Below, in pieces: positions 1-14,108 of a stretch of 64,000 bases of DNA. The notes below the pieces were generated by a model. It saw only the letters and a program-made list of their open reading frames with translations. It was not told where the DNA came from and searched no databases. Numbering within the stretch: position 1 is the first letter of the stretch; the number at the start of each line of letters is the position of its first letter. Position numbers and translations under genes: made by a program. The DNA is from Orbilia blumenaviensis. Its lineage: Eukaryota; Ascomycota; Orbiliomycetes; Orbiliales; Orbiliaceae. The stretch is taken from positions 682,001 through 746,000 of the forward strand of contig JAVHNS010000003.1 in assembly GCA_036872755.1 (NCBI GenBank), read 5' to 3'.

Positions 1-3000
1 CGGGCTGTCTTTTTAGCGAATTTCCGGTTCCTGAAGGATAGTTGCAGTCGCAATTGCTTATTTATTCACTATTCTATTTTCAGCAACTCGACAAAGGGTA
101 TAAACCTGAGCGGTCGCCGTAGCCAGCTTTCTTGCATATGTTGAAACAAAATTCGGGGAGTTTGGTTGCCAAACCTAATAGCCATTGAGGTTTTTCTTTC
201 CACTATCACGTCAGCCCGTCGGTGTCTGGCCGGCTGGCCAATATTAGCCGCTCCAGCCGAGCGATAGCATTTCGTGAACAAGCGTCAAGGTAATGCCATC
301 CCTAAAACTTGTTTGATTGTAAAAGAATGGGCGGAAAACTTTGCAGAGCTAAGAAACATGAACTCATGACAAATCGACAAGAGGCGTGGCGCCTAGGTGG
401 CGCCAGCAATTCAGAAATGCTCTGATATAAACTGGCACATGTGCAACGGCATGTGCTACTGTAACACAGATATTAGATTAATTCTGAAGGTGTTCGACAG
501 GCATGCAGAACAAAATGCAAGAGGGTGTGTCAAATACGCTGGTTTGTCCGGATCTATACGTATACGCTGCTCAAGATGATAGCAATACAGGCACAGCTGA
601 AAATAAATTTACTTCTCTGGGCCATCACAATATTTATGTACTAGTCTCGCTACCCCCCTGCGAGTATCGATCTTGAAGAATGTAGACTTGCATGTGTTCA
701 CCCACAGCCAGCTACCATGACCATCCTTCCAAATTCAAACCGTTACTCGGAAAACCCCACAGCAGGTACGCATTCTTGTAGAAAACACTCGGCCCCATTC
801 CCGATTTCCGATATCTTCCACATTCTGCCCCACTGCCAAGTCCATATCCCATCTCAGACCCATGACCATTCAAGGATTTTACCGAAGTCGAACCGAAAAA
901 CATAACGGTCAAACGTTGCAAACTCCCACCTTCAAACTCCGATTCCCTAGCGACGCGCGAACATTAGTAGGTACAGAGAATTTTCTTTGCATAGGGGAGA
1001 GGGGACGGCAACCCCCTTGCTACAGGATACATATGCATGACAGCACTATGATGCTCCCAGAATACCATCCCATGCCCTCATTAACAAATAGTCCGCTCCA
1101 AGTGGGTCCCAGTATCCTGGTATTTGGTCTGTCACACCTGGATTTCCGATCGTATTTCCCCAGGCAAGGCTGTGGCACTTGCGTCGTCGCCTTTTTTTGT
1201 CTCTCCCTTTTTGCGGGGTAGCGACAGATTCTCCATCAGCCAGGCCCCAGTCTGCGAATACTGTTCCCTTTCCCGTTATAATTGCGTGATTTTACTTCGA
1301 ACACAGCCTCTAGGACTGCGGATCTTATAAAATATGATCTGATTAATTGCCCCATGATACGAGTTTCCCGCTTTTATAGACAGTGGGTCAGACCTGCTTG
1401 TCTGAACCTTAAAAACACACATATACAGCTCGAACACTAGTTTATACCACGATACGGGGTGTCTAGGTGTATCCAGGTATCTAATCATCCTCAGGGTTTT
1501 TGTTTCGTCGGTAGGCTAGACTTATGCAGCTGCAATCACCTCCCTTGGCTGCATGTAATTGATTACGAATAGCGACGCTATGACCATATACCTAAGCCTG
1601 TAAAGTTTAACTTGTCTTAGATGACACGGTTCGTGATACTGATGCACGATCCCAGTCTATCAAATCTAGATATCCATACAGTGATGCCAGTCCACAACGT
1701 TGTAGAGCAGGCACATGCATGCGCAAAAGGTCACTCGCAATAACTAAGAAGTGCACCCGCAAACCAGTGCTATAGTAGAACGCAGAATATGTATCTGAAG
1801 CACTGGGGTTTTAGGCTTCAGGTTGACTGTTTAGGGCACACTATCTAAGATCTCGTTGCGCCTGCGATATGCGCGATAACGTCTACAACCACTGGATCAC
1901 AACACAATATTATAATTCAAAATGCAACACGGCCCTCTCTACCAAACTTGTAAGTCTTATTCCACAGCGTTAAGTTTAGAACCAGGTAGCAATCCGCATC
2001 GCTCTCTAAATCCCACCCCGTTTGCTCTAGAACGTGACCGACAGCTCGCAAGCTTGGCAGATGTCGCAGATCTACAGAGAGACCTAGAGAATATCAATAT
2101 ATCCACAAACGGATGAAATATTGAAATGCATTGAACACAGCATGTCGCCTGCTCAAACGTTCAGCCACAAGTAGGTTACACAACTAATTGTGTAACTATA
2201 CCTACATTTAAAAGTACTCTCGAACTCACGAAAATCCGATGTCCCTTCTAAATTTAAAAACATGACATCGTACTTCTGAGTTTTTACAAACAAGCTATCC
2301 ACACATACTTATCCCGATGCGTTTCACTGTGACGGCTAATGCAATAAGGGGCCGTGGTTTTTCCGAAGATAGTGAAAAGTCCTGGACATAAAAATTTTCT
2401 ATAGCTATAGTTTATTTCGAAGCTATTCAGGCTACAGTTGTCATCTGGCATCCCAGGCACAGAAATACCAACCAGCAGACTTTAGCTACATTTAGAAACC
2501 TGCTAATCCACATATGCACATTCTAACTATACCTCTATCACAGGAAGCTATAAAGCTAAATCTTAAGCGGCAGCCTTAAAGGAACCACTTAAGTAGTCAC
2601 CCGGAGCACAATCTCAAACTCCGAAGGAACCGAGACGTTTACGGCAACGAGTCGGCCGGAGAAACCGAGGGAAGAACGTTTTAAACATTCCACCAACTGT
2701 CGCCAATATCACAATCTTTGAGATTTGTGTGTATGCATATAAATACGTGCCTAAATATATATATAACAGCAAAAAGGAGTCGACTACAACTCATATTCTC
2801 TTATATTAACATTGCATTTTAAGCAACCTCGCACTCGGGGATTCGTCTGTGTTTGACGCTCGTAGTTCCACATATACACTGACTCCTAGGCACTTTGGAG
2901 TAAGGAGGCAGCCACCTCTCTTGACAATATATGTCGGATATTTTATGCTTTGATATGTAGACCTCCCTAGAGTATTATCATTTAACTAACTTAGACGGGG

Positions 3001-3173
3001 CTGGGCAGTTTTGCAATCTGTATAATTAGCGAGTACTATGCCATAGTCTTGTAACTACGCCATTACCACCATTATCATTTTTATAAGTGCGCCACTAACC
3101 ACATCGCAGTATTATGAAGCCTGCCTCTAAATAATACATTTAGATAATCCGCTACTCCAAGTCCGTATAAGTG
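1..3173. other. Intergenic stretch, no gene recognised
   Basis: No open frame here joins into a plausible spliced gene or shows a recognisable motif; the longest frames are 119 codons or less. The sequence is moderately AT-rich. The only structure noticed is a small imperfect hairpin near 2170-2206, with arms TTACACAA/TTGTGTAA around a 4-nt loop. It may hold the 3' UTR of the RCC1-like gene, which ends at 3174. Confidence 0.5.
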
Positions 3174-5119
3174 TTAGGCCGCGTCTGAATCCAAAAGCAC
3201 AAGCGTATACCCAGACCCACAATCCACGTCCAATATCTTACCAGATCTATCGATGTCCTCTAGCTCTAACCTTCTCCACGCTCCCTTCTTTTTCTTAACC
3301 TCCTCATCCACCCCCAGCGCCGCTGGTAAGCACCTGTACTCACTCCCAAACCCCGTCTGCCCCATATCACTCCCACCAGAAACCCATACCTCCTTACCCC
3401 CCTCTTCAACAAGTATAACACAATCCTCCCCTACACATGCAATATCAAACCCTACTGGTTCATCGTCACCAGGACGGACGATATCGACCATTGTAACTTC
3501 TTCTTCTTCTTTCTCTTCTTCTTCTTTCTCTTTCCTACTTTCTAGCTCTGAAGTCGACGAGACGTTTATATTCTCAGTCCCATCGCCACCCCAGACGTAT
3601 ACGGTGCCATCTTCTGCTAAAGCAACCTGTACATGTCCACCGGGGTTTGCGCTTATTTTTTCAATCATAATCCCTTCAAGAGCCGTTACTTGACCCCAGC
3701 CTTGGGCTTCAGGTGTTATAGCGTCGGCTGGGCGACCCAGCGAGTTAAAACGCCTGTCACCGTATGTGTATACATTGCCACCTGATGTTAGGGCTATGAA
3801 GCCGGTGGATGTAGAGGCAATTGATGTGAATGTTTCCCGTTGCAGGATCCCTTCGCCGCGATTTGAGTTCAGATCGAAGGTCGACAACGGGGAGGTATCA
3901 TTTGACGTTAGCGATTGCAATGATGCATCGTAGAGGTATTCTATAATCGAGGGTATTGCAGGGTACACCCTGATTATAGGGTTTTCCACTTTAGTACCCT
4001 CAGAGGACGACGAAGATAGAAAACAGATTTCACCAATTCTGTTTATCCGTATATCGGTCACGGGAATCTCTGTCGCAGCACAACGAAGTACTGTAAACGA
4101 CCAGTCCTGTAGTGAGAAAGTGCAGACCCTCCCATCAGATAATATAACCCCCAGGAACGCCCACCGGGTCCCAAACGCCTTCGTAACATTATCGGCACAA
4201 ATCCCCGGTGGAAGTAGAACAGGATGTTCTCGGAGTCCCCCCTGATTACCTGGGGCATATGTTGATAGGATACCTCGGAGGTAAATAGTTCCGTCCCGCT
4301 CAACTATATTAGGTCCAATTAAGATTAATAATATATTAGTATCCTATGACAAGCAGACCAGATGACACGCGCCAGATGTGAACAAAAATTAGAGTTACGG
4401 GATGTCAATCTTAGAGAGGATCCATACGTCATTTTGGATCGAATCTCAGGCACTCTCGTGGTACACATCTTGACACATTAACACTCGTCTATGCAGGTAC
4501 GGACTGTTTCAATCCTGGAGCCTAGTGGTAATCGATCTCGGATGACCACGCCACCCCTTCATCAAATAAAAAAGAAAGAAAGAAAAAAAGGGAAGGAAAA
4601 AAAAAAAGGATTTTGGGGAGAGGGTATGAAATAAAGCTTACCACAGACACTGTGACTTCCCACATACAATATCCGCATGGAGTCCCTAGCCGACATCACA
4701 ACCGTGGGGGTATCCACAGATGTGAATAAGTTAGGCTCCCGCGTCGGTTCTGCAGGGGTATCCTCTCCATCCGCATTCTCGTTCCTTAACCAATCGGTAG
4801 ATACCCCCTCCGTATCCTTCCATTCAGTCTCAATCCCCCATCCTGGACCACTCATTAACTGGCCATATAAATTGCATCCAAAGGCGAGTAATTTGTATCT
4901 TTCGTTGTGACTAGCCCCGCTTGAACGTAGTTCCACATGTTCCACCAAACTGTGAATCTCCGGTGAAATATCCACACTAACACCTTGGCCGGTTGGGCTG
5001 AGAATTTCTAGAGCTGTAGGCTCCAGTGTATCCTTGTTGTATGTTGGTGACAATCTTCTTCTTTTCCGCGACGTTGAAACCTTGCCTGCCACGCCAACTA
5101 GTTCTTCCTGTGGATCCAT
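3174..5119 (-). CDS. RCC1-repeat (beta-propeller) protein, 535 aa
   Basis: Two exons: 5119-4642 and 4303-3174. The intron has donor GTAAGC and acceptor TATAG, and phase closes exactly. The ATG at 5119 is the first in frame; the frame upstream has only a TTG. RCC1-type blades recur, for example KLLAFGCNLYGQL (about residues 76-88), DGTIYLRGIL just after the junction, TSGGNVYTYGDRRFNSLG, EDGTVYVWGGDG and GGKEVWVSGGSDMGQTGFG, ending with GSGYTLVLL. RCC1 proteins form seven-bladed propellers used for nucleotide exchange on Ran or as scaffolds. The divergent blades here argue against the Ran exchange factor itself and suggest an Ats1-like or general RCC1-domain protein. A basic SRKRRR near residue 18 could be a nuclear signal. 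A Glu/Lys-rich insert sits between blades. Family assignment is firm; the exact role is unknown. Confidence 0.8.
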
Positions 5120-7421
5120 CCACGTGCCCCTCACGAGGGAAACCCCAAGTAAGAAAAAATGTAAATGTAACAGAAAAAAAGTCGCAGTCGGAAAGGAGGA
5201 GTAAGCAAGGGTTGTTGATGGAAGCCTAAAATCCCAAGCCAAGTTGGAATTATCGAGCTGGCTACTTTAACAGCATGGACCCTTTTCGGACTTCGTACTT
5301 CGTGATATGATCCGGCCCGATTCGAAGTCAGGAAATACTTAGCGAGACCACAAGCTTAGCTGGGGTTCAGCCTAGAACGTGGCGCCGTTAGGACTTAAAG
5401 ACCAAAAGCTCGTTCGCGTTGCGCCGTGCAGAAAAAAGGTGAAGGTGGGTCCCGAATTTTGATTGAGAACAGGTTCGGGTTCCAGCCAGGTAAACTCGGC
5501 TCCAGATGTTCAGATGCAGAGCCTCCCAAGCCCATGTTTCCGAGACCCTGGTGACATCTTATCTGAAACATCTGCCTGCGCTCCCTCTTCGAATTCAGAT
5601 ATATGCAACGGTGTTGAGGTCCTAAAAAGGCCTTCCAGAACCCAGATGGAAGCCTCAAAGCTATTATTTCGGTAAGGAGCACACTAGGATCGATATCGTC
5701 TTCGCAATCGATATAATTTGAGTAGCAGCCGGACAGACTTACATACAGATGCAAGCTCGATGGTTCTAGGCCAATACATTTGATACAGATCGTCAGCGAG
5801 CTCAGTCGAGGGAAGGAAGTTTCGGCTGCCTTTTCCTATCTCGCAGATCAACCGGTGTGTACGTATACATGAATACCCAAGGAAGTACTAAACGCATACT
5901 TCTAAGTTCTTGCTTGAGTATATATCCGCAACTGGATAGGGAAAATATGAAAATCGTTTAAACCCCCCCATAGTCGTCCATTCCCATGGCCGGGGTATGT
6001 CAGCCGTGTATTCATCCGGCAAACTCACCTCGGGCTCGGCATGCCGATCTGTGGTAGAATGGCAATTGAAATCTCGGATATGCTGAGCATGAAATTTTCT
6101 AGGATACGAGCAACCGGACTAGGGAGGGGGGGTGTAGCTAGCCGCCTCCGGCCGTTATCGTAGCTGCCCCGTTTCTTTTGCAAACCATTGGCCCATGGGA
6201 GTTTAAAGGTTGATCAGACTTTCAGAGACGGTCGTACATGTGCCTTGATTTGTGCCTTTAAGGGTCCTGCTTGGTCAGGCAAGGGATATACTCCTTTGTG
6301 AAAAACACCTGCCCGTCTTGTCCCGTCCTAATAGCAACTTGCATATATGTGCATATCAACTAGGCCAGCCCCAAGGCTTTTATACTCGAGTTAGTAATTG
6401 CCCATCTCCCCAGGAGAAACTGGAGAGATCGGATGCGATAGTTCAAGATTTGCTTCTTGCGGGATTTGGAAATTAACAGTTTAGGTTGAACATGGGCAAC
6501 CAATTTACTAATCATCCGCCCTTTAAGCTGCAGGGACCTACATCTACGCTATTGAAGAATGTAATTTATGATCAAAACCCACCTGTTCAAAGGTCGATAT
6601 ATTCCCCCAGGCCATGCTAAATTCGGTAAACCGGCACCGCCTCGGGGCCCTCCACAGCCTGCAATTTGATCTTCAACCACCTATACGAAAATCATTAGAG
6701 TTTCCTTTGCTTGTACTTTAACGGGGAGGCAAAATCCGCTTTCTTCCGTCGAATTGGGAAATAGTTACAGATGACGAATCTTTACCCCGTGTCACGATTG
6801 GGTTTTTTTTCGTTTCGATTAGGGACGGGTGAACGCGATAGCTTCTATTTCAACAACTTAAAAGATTTTTTCTCTTAGACGATGATCTGATATGTTTCCG
6901 GACAGTCTGGAGGCTAACGCAGTGACTAACTGAAACTACTCTAGATTCAAGTATACTTCGAGGAGTGAAAGACAAAAAACTTCTAAGAGACAATCTCATG
7001 AAGCGTATGGAGTATAAATTTAGTTTGATGCTTGGAAAAGTACCGAAGATGGAGTAATCCGCTAATGCCCTTCCCAGCCGCCGATAAACCAAGCTGAAAC
7101 GAACCAAAGGGAAGAAAAAGGATGAAGTATATACATTATCCCGCAATTGGGTTTCCTTCAAAATGCCAAATGTAAATTCGCAGAATTGAAATAAAAATAA
7201 AAGTGCAAACTCTCTGATACGCCAGGTGAAAAATATGTCGCTAAATTATGCCGAAGTATTGGGGGAAGAAGGAGAACATGCGTAAATGCGAAATTTGACT
7301 GATATCATCAAAAATCAAGAACTGGAAGAAGATGAAAAAAAAAAAAAAAAAAAAATTTACAGAAAAGAAGGGGTTTCCCAAATCCCATCCTTCAAGATCA
7401 TCCTAGCGCCAGGAAGTATCT
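5120..7421. other. Intergenic stretch between RCC1-like gene and unknown gene
   Basis: This is 2.3 kb upstream of the RCC1-like gene and downstream of the 444-aa gene. Open frames of up to 119 codons exist on minus (5395-5754, 6850-7161), but they have no recognisable motif and no supporting splice pattern. A poly(A) run of about 20 nt lies at 7336-7356. Nothing else can be supported. Confidence 0.4.
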
Positions 7422-8845
7422 CTACTTTCGCTGCTTGAAGAGGTTATCGCCCAACCATTTCCAATTGTATCTAGCATTATCGCCGCCAAGACACTCTAGA
7501 GTCTGCACCAATTCCTCCTTGAACCCAGCAACACAGTTGATATTTGGCTGGTTCGTGTGGCTAAGGGGATTAAGTTCGTTCCCGTAATTGCAGAGGAACT
7601 GGGCGACTTGGCTCGGTTTTGGGACACATCTGTTTCCTGAGAGAATAGACTCTTTCCAAAAACGATTCCATGCCTCGCGAACCTGGACGCGGGTATACAT
7701 CTCGCATCCGTCTTTATGAGGACAGGATTGTGTATGGTCGTAATCGAAGTCGTCCCAAGGGCTATTTTCATGGAAGGATTTAATGCGGCGGACGTAGCGG
7801 CACCATTCTGCAGCAAATAGTTGCTGCAGTTGTGTGGGGACTGAATTAAGATAATCGGTCCAGCGTTGCGAGGGCTCGCCACAATCGTAGTCTGGGTAGT
7901 CATCAAGCAGAGTACGGACGGCTTCATGAAGAATTGGCCGTAATTGTGCGGCTACTATCGACGGAACGTTTGGCCGCTCGCCAGCGAATGGTGCGCTGGC
8001 CTTTATCGTGATGAGGGGGTGAGTTGCAGCAGTATTTCGGAGATGGTTTATGCAAGAATACAGGAGGGCTTCGTTATTTGTCGTGATTGCGGTATTAAGG
8101 AGTGAACATATGTTCGAGTCGTCTGGCTTTGTAGAAGGCCTGAAATAGAAGAACGTTAGTCCACAATATTTATATAAAAGTAGAAAGAAAAGAGAAAAAG
8201 AAGCGATTCTGAGGAATATTTTACTCACATGCAATCGTTCAATTGACAAATTGCCCTTCTCGGCGAGATTGGATCCCCCATGGTCACATCACAGAAAGAT
8301 GTGGCCACTGTAGTTTTGCTCTTAGTCATATTTGTATCGCAAGAACATCTCGATCTGTTCTCATCAGATACATGCCCCATCGCGGAGCCAGATTTCCTCG
8401 ACAGTCCAGAATTTGCTCTTGAAGGAACCGGTCGTGTAGGCTTCGACACCTTCCATTTTTTACTTCTTGTGTCGACTGGTTGTTGTTTTGTTTTTCTCAC
8501 GCTATGCTGAGTATTGCGAGACGAAAGATCTCGGGATTCTTCTGGTAGTTCAGTGACAGTGACGATAGCGGAAGCCTTTTTAATATCGTCAAGTCCATTG
8601 TTGTTCTGGTTTGGTACAAGGGTGACCGTGGACATGTTACCGAGCGGCTGAAACGAGTGGGTCAGAGTAGATAACCGTCTAAGAGAAGCTTCGCATCGCT
8701 TCACTAGGGCATCGACCTCTTGCGGTCGTTCGAAGGAAACTGGTGATGGTATCTTATGGGATAAGAATGGGTCATGAAGTTTTGGGAGCAAGGTCAAAGC
8801 CGGTAGCTGGGTCAAGGACATTGGCTGGCTGATGTCGTCGAGCAT
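7422..8845 (-). CDS. Uncharacterised protein, 444 aa
   Basis: Two exons: 8845-8229 and 8139-7422. The intron runs GTGAGT to TTTCAG, and the phase-2 junction reads NDC-M-PSTKPDDS. I do not recognise the family. The first 200 residues are Ser/Thr/Lys-rich and look disordered. The second exon looks folded: mostly alpha-helical, with a Trp-rich stretch (AEWCRYVRRIKSF, VREAWNRFWKES) and a Cys/His group CPHKDGC that could bind a metal, plus further Cys residues towards the end. No signal peptide or membrane segment is seen. The clean splice and 718-nt open second exon support a real gene. It may be a lineage-restricted protein; no function is proposed. Confidence 0.65.
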
Positions 8846-11800
8846 CTTTCCGAGTAGTTTTAAAAGAAAAAGAAGAGAAAAGAAGTAATTATGGAAAAAA
8901 GGGTCCGAAGAATATTATACGATATATGCGCCGTGCTTAACGCCCTTATATTCTTTCCGAGTGGGCTAAGAAAGCCTCCTCTCTTCAATAGGTAGGCTGG
9001 CTATTGATCAAATAAGGAAGTGGGCGTGGGTCGAGATGTCGACTGCAGATTGCAGATTGCGAGAGCACTAGTGCAGTACAGTGCAGCGCAGTATAACCGT
9101 AAAAACGAATGCGTGAGGCTAGCGCTATAGCTAGGTCCAGACTGAGGGAAAGAAAAGGAACGAGTCCCGTGGAAAAGGATACAGGGTGCCGCTGTGACCG
9201 TAGGCTGGGGATTTTATGCACGTTAATGCACGTTCCGGCTGGCAGGAGCTGTGAACTCTTTTTTTTTGGGCGCCCAAAGGAGACAAGACTCTGCTTGCCT
9301 GGGTGTGGTAGGCGGTTGCGAGGCCCGTATGTATAAACCTCTTTTTCTTTTTTGTTTTCCCCCTCGGTCGACCTTTGCTTTGCTTGCTAGCTAGCTTTCT
9401 TTTGTCTTAGACAGAGACTTCTGCGGAGGAGGGGGGCGAGGCCTTCCTATCTGCTGGCTGTGGTAGATATACACTTAAGTATATTGATACTTGGTGTGAA
9501 GAAAGGCTGAGGCCCAGACCGGTACAGTGTGGTCAAGATATAATATTACCTCGACACTGCCTCGAAACACCAGGTTAGCACTGCAAAGAAAGAAAAGTGT
9601 CAATTGCAGCCGTATTGAATTGAAGAGATCGTAAGAGAGAATATTCTCGTGGGTATGAGGTGCGGCTGCTGCAATTCAACGGCAATTTCCTGTACCACTT
9701 GCGCCCACGTTTTTATAAAATTTTCCTCCTAAGAAATTGTGGCGAGAAAAAATAAAAAAAAGAAAGAAGGAGAGAAGAGAATATTTAGGCCGGCCAGTGC
9801 GACGTCCGCGCTGGGATGTGGAAAACGGTGGATTATTTGAGCCGGGTGTGTGTTATTATCGCTGTAAACTATCGTTGGATATTAGGCATGTGGAGGTTAT
9901 ATTATCGAGGAGAATTAAAATAAAAAAAAAAAAATCGAAAAAAAGTAAATTCAATTCGACTATATCAAGCGTCCCCCTCGCTGTTCCTATGGGTTTTCTT
10001 TTCTTTTCGGAGCGGCCGTGAAGCTTATAGTAATTAAGTAAGTAATACTGGGAAATTTAAAGTCTGTATGCAACAGTCAGGAGGAAAAAGATTAAGCATC
10101 GCGAGGTTGTTCAAGAGGGGTTTGAGCCTTTTCTATTAATTCAGTTTTGCCCCGTCCAGTCAGTCTGCTCTGATCCTGTCCCAGAGCTGGAGTCCCCAGC
10201 TGTTTTTTTTTCTCACGCCGATCACTATCGAGTTCAGGAATTCTTTACGCGGTCTGTCAAGGAAGCCCATAGCAGGCTCACACAAACAAGCATATCTTTG
10301 ACCGAACGGGGAACGAGGGGTGGTCGTCGTGGTTCTGGTCCGGCCGGTGGCATGTTACTTTTTTACTTGCTTGGCTTGAGCAGCCGCTGGGCAGTGGTAT
10401 GATCAACCCACTTCTGTATCCACTGTTCACCAACGGCCCATTCCAGGCTGTACACAGTACTTCAGTCAAGTCGGTCCCTGGGCGGCACTGGCTGTGGTTG
10501 TTCTTTTGTTCTTTTGTTCTTGTTCCTTAATTTTTTATTTTTTTTTATTTTTTATTATTATTATTATTTTATTACTATTTTTCCCCTCCCATATTTTGTT
10601 TTTCGGTTCGCAGAGTGCAGCGCAGCCACCAGGCAGGCAGAGGCAAGTGGACAGTACTAGGTAGTAATGAATGGTGGCCGAACGGAAGTTGAATTCACGA
10701 ACACGCCACTTTAGTTCCTTTTTTCGCACGGGCAGAGCTAATATGTTGGAAGACGAGAGTACTGAAGTAAAATGCACAGACTGGCCAACTTCTGGGCGCT
10801 GACTAGTCGATTCCATTTGAAGATCATGGAAGTTTCGGACATGGACAGACTACTAAAAAGCCCCAAGCCGAGTTGAGGGTTAGCCTGTATACATGTACAG
10901 TTATCCAAATATCCATCGCCCATCCCAGAAGGCCATTTCCCGTTGGGTGGGGCAAACTCGATCCCAGCCAGCAGGCTCACCACCCGGGGGGTTCACTAGC
11001 CATTCTTTAGCCATGTGCGTAAAAAAAAAAAAAACCGTCAAAGGGTTCAGAATTAATTGGGCTTGCTGCGGAGTAAAAAACCGAAGAAAAACTGTCACCT
11101 GCAGCGCAAGAGAGGGAAAACCCCGATCTAGGCGGGGCCCTTGCTGAGGTCTAGACATCGGATTCTACTGGCTGCATCTTGGATTTGTGGCCCTAATCCT
11201 TGTTATTCAAGCGCGAGGATCGTATGCCTGTAAGCTCAACCTTCAAGGTCATTTTTTCCCCTTTGCTGGCGGTCCTACTCATGCGTAGGTTGGGGAAGTC
11301 TGGACAAGGACGGCTTAATTGGCAATCGAGGACTCTCTACTTTGGGGAGGCCGGAGGAAAATAGTGTTCAAAGTATATCCAATCTTGGGCAGCTGCATGG
11401 TCCGCCGGCCACGTTGACACACTAAAGTAACTAGCAGCGAGGAGTTCGATTCACTCGCAGCAAGGTGGGCTTCCGGGCCCAAGCTCATGGATTTAGACCA
11501 AGAATGTCATGCATGGGGACCCAGCCAGATGGTGTTTCCGAGGCAAGTCTATTTTTTATTTTTTCTATGCCCAGGTCAGTCGAATAGCATTACTCGCCTC
11601 AACTCCGCGCGCCACGGCAGTACGATTAACTGCCATGGCCCAGGGCCTTGTCTGCAACCAGAGATGGGCAAGGTTAGCACATATACGGAGGGCCTACACA
11701 CGAACATGGTAGACTCCATAGCTTGTCGATCTAGACTTGCATACCATGTACCCGATGAGAGCTCTCGCTGCCTTGCCATTCATGCTCGAGTCAATAAACT

Positions 11801-13804
11801 AGTTGATACCTACGCTGCATCCGACGAAACCAGCGATCGAGCAGCCCCTCAGCATCCAGCTTCCACACAAGACGATTAGCTTTTTGGCGATACTGACCCT
11901 AGCTTGTGTATCTACAAGCTGCAGATTCCCAAATTAGCTGCACAAACTATGGTCAAATGGATGGAACGTTGTCGATCAATATAAGTAAGTATCGATTTAA
12001 AGGAAAAGAAAAAATTTTGATTTCGGTAATGCTGTCTTCTGTTTGGTTGGACACGACAATTGATTCAGCGTGCGGCTGACAGCTCGAACACCCACCCAAC
12101 TTTGGTTTGCAATTGTTCCAAATGCGAGGTTTCTCGCTAAGCAGGAGCATTTCGTAAGCTCCCGTACGCCGCAGCCCGCCAATCTTGGTGTACTTTCGGC
12201 GGAGAAAAACCTCGTGATCCCCCTGTGAGGGTATCTAATTCGAGCACACTCCGAGCGATCGACAGAGGGAGGAAATGAGCGTTTTCGCTCATGGATATGG
12301 ATTTTCCGCATGGTGTTTTTCGTCGGGATTGACTTCGCCGATGTCTTATCCGACAGATCCCACGACAGTGCATCTCACGGGTAGAACATGTGAAACAGAA
12401 TTATCGAGTCTACCGTCTATGAATGTAGTCACCAGTGCAGTCCATCGCATCATGAACAACACCCTATCGAGTCAAGGATCCGAGGAGGCTTGTATCGGAG
12501 TACATACTGACATGTTGCCCATAGGAGACCTACAGTTTATTTTATTTTTCCCTCGCGGTTGACAGGCGCATCTGTATCATTTCTCGCGACCGTTTATTTT
12601 CCATATTCTGGACCCTGAATAGACCAGTCCATGCTTATGCAATGCATTTTTCTTTTAATACCATCCCTCGCAACCATGTGGCAGGTTCGACTCGTTCTGG
12701 AATTATTTTTGTTTCCTTCGGAGAAATTCTTATTCGCTCGACCGGACCTGTTGAATTCTTTTTCGGTGGAACAGGAAATGGTTTCTCCTCGCGTTTGTTC
12801 CCTTTCCCGAATAGCTTGCAACTCCGGAGTACACCTCTCGTTCGTGTTCTAGAACAATCGGGGCCGGATCCACGACCCATGCGCAGGGCGAAAATCACAC
12901 CTTCAAAACGGAAAGTAAACTGTATATCTGTACAGCGGACACCTCTTTTAGACCGCATGGGATCCCAATATAAACTTGTCAATTGAGATACATTATCCCC
13001 CTTCGCTTTGAGGGACCAATAGCTGACGACCCTACCCGGACTCATGCACGCTCACAATATAGCCGAGTAACATTTTGTGCATGCAATCTGCTGCTCGGGT
13101 CGTAAGCGTCTACACATCCATTCCATAGAACAGAACGAAAATGTTGGCTAACAAATCTTAATTACTCGATGTTCCGCCGTATACAGCTTCCTGAGATGGA
13201 AGGAATTAACGCAGATCACTATTGCCCAATATCTGAACTCACATTCTCGGCCGTATGTATGCTTGCAAGGCCATAAACGTCAATTTCAAGGAACTGGTAG
13301 TAATCGATTAAACCATACTTTAATATTTAATCTCGGGGTCCCAAAAGCAAGGAAAGGGCTTGTTTCCTGAGTCTGGAGAATTTTTACGAGCGCCACAAAA
13401 TTAGGAGAATTTCCCAGCCCGTGGCGGAAGTGGCGGCACGAAAGAAAAGAGATATCCCACTCAGGTTGAACGGGCATGATTGGCTGGTGTTGGATGGACT
13501 AGCCCTCGCTGAGCCCCCTTGCTCAAATTTTAACTGACAGCGGGCAACCTGACCAGACCTTTGGGTCAGGAGAACTTAACTCTCGGGCGTTTCTTTTTCG
13601 CCCAGAGCAATATCATATCAGAAGTCAAAAAAGAAGATGGGGGACCCACTTCGCAATCTGTACCACCAACGAAAATCGATCCGGAATTTTGCCCAAGCAT
13701 CCGCCAATAGACTCGGAGATTGCACAGCAGAGCCCGTTTGCATCATTTTAGCTCTTTCGCATTTTTATCAAATATTGATTGTGTGCTCGCGCTCCAGCAG
13801 ACTC

Positions 13805-13827
13805 TTTTTTTTTTTTTTTTTTTTTTT
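13805..13827. repeat. Poly(T) tract
   Basis: Uninterrupted run of T of about 23 nt within the gene-free stretch. Confidence 0.9.
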
Positions 13828-13892
13828 GGCGAAGCTGTCTAATTAACCACGTGGGTGACTCCGACGGCAAAGAGAGAGTGGTCGGACACAGA

Positions 13893-14108
13893 CCAATGTA
13901 TAAAAAGCGACGATCACTTCCTAACTCCGCCGTAAACTTCATTTTCTTAACCTCAATTGTTCAACCGCGCGTGCTTTCGATTCGTCTTCTAGCTTGCCCC
14001 CCCCCTTTCCCGCAATGTAATGACATGCGCCAGGTACTTCTTCAGAGCCGTGAAGAAAAGTGTGCAACTGCAGCATCTAATCTCAAGCGCTTAAAAAACA
14101 AAAAATAG
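13893..14108 (+). promoter_or_regulatory. Promoter-like block with short ORF
   Basis: A CCAAT (13893-13897) sits directly upstream of GTATAAAAAG (13899-13908). A C/T-rich leader follows, then ATG codons at 14015 (followed at once by TAA) and 14025, which opens a 27-codon frame ending at 14108. CCAAT plus TATA plus pyrimidine leader is a common fungal promoter layout. No conserved protein follows, so this may drive a small or noncoding transcript, or be coincidence. Confidence 0.2.

Noticed and set aside
11487..11879. 130-codon frame in the gene desert
   Set aside because: Overlapping frames on the other strand are equally open and no motif or splice signal supports it.
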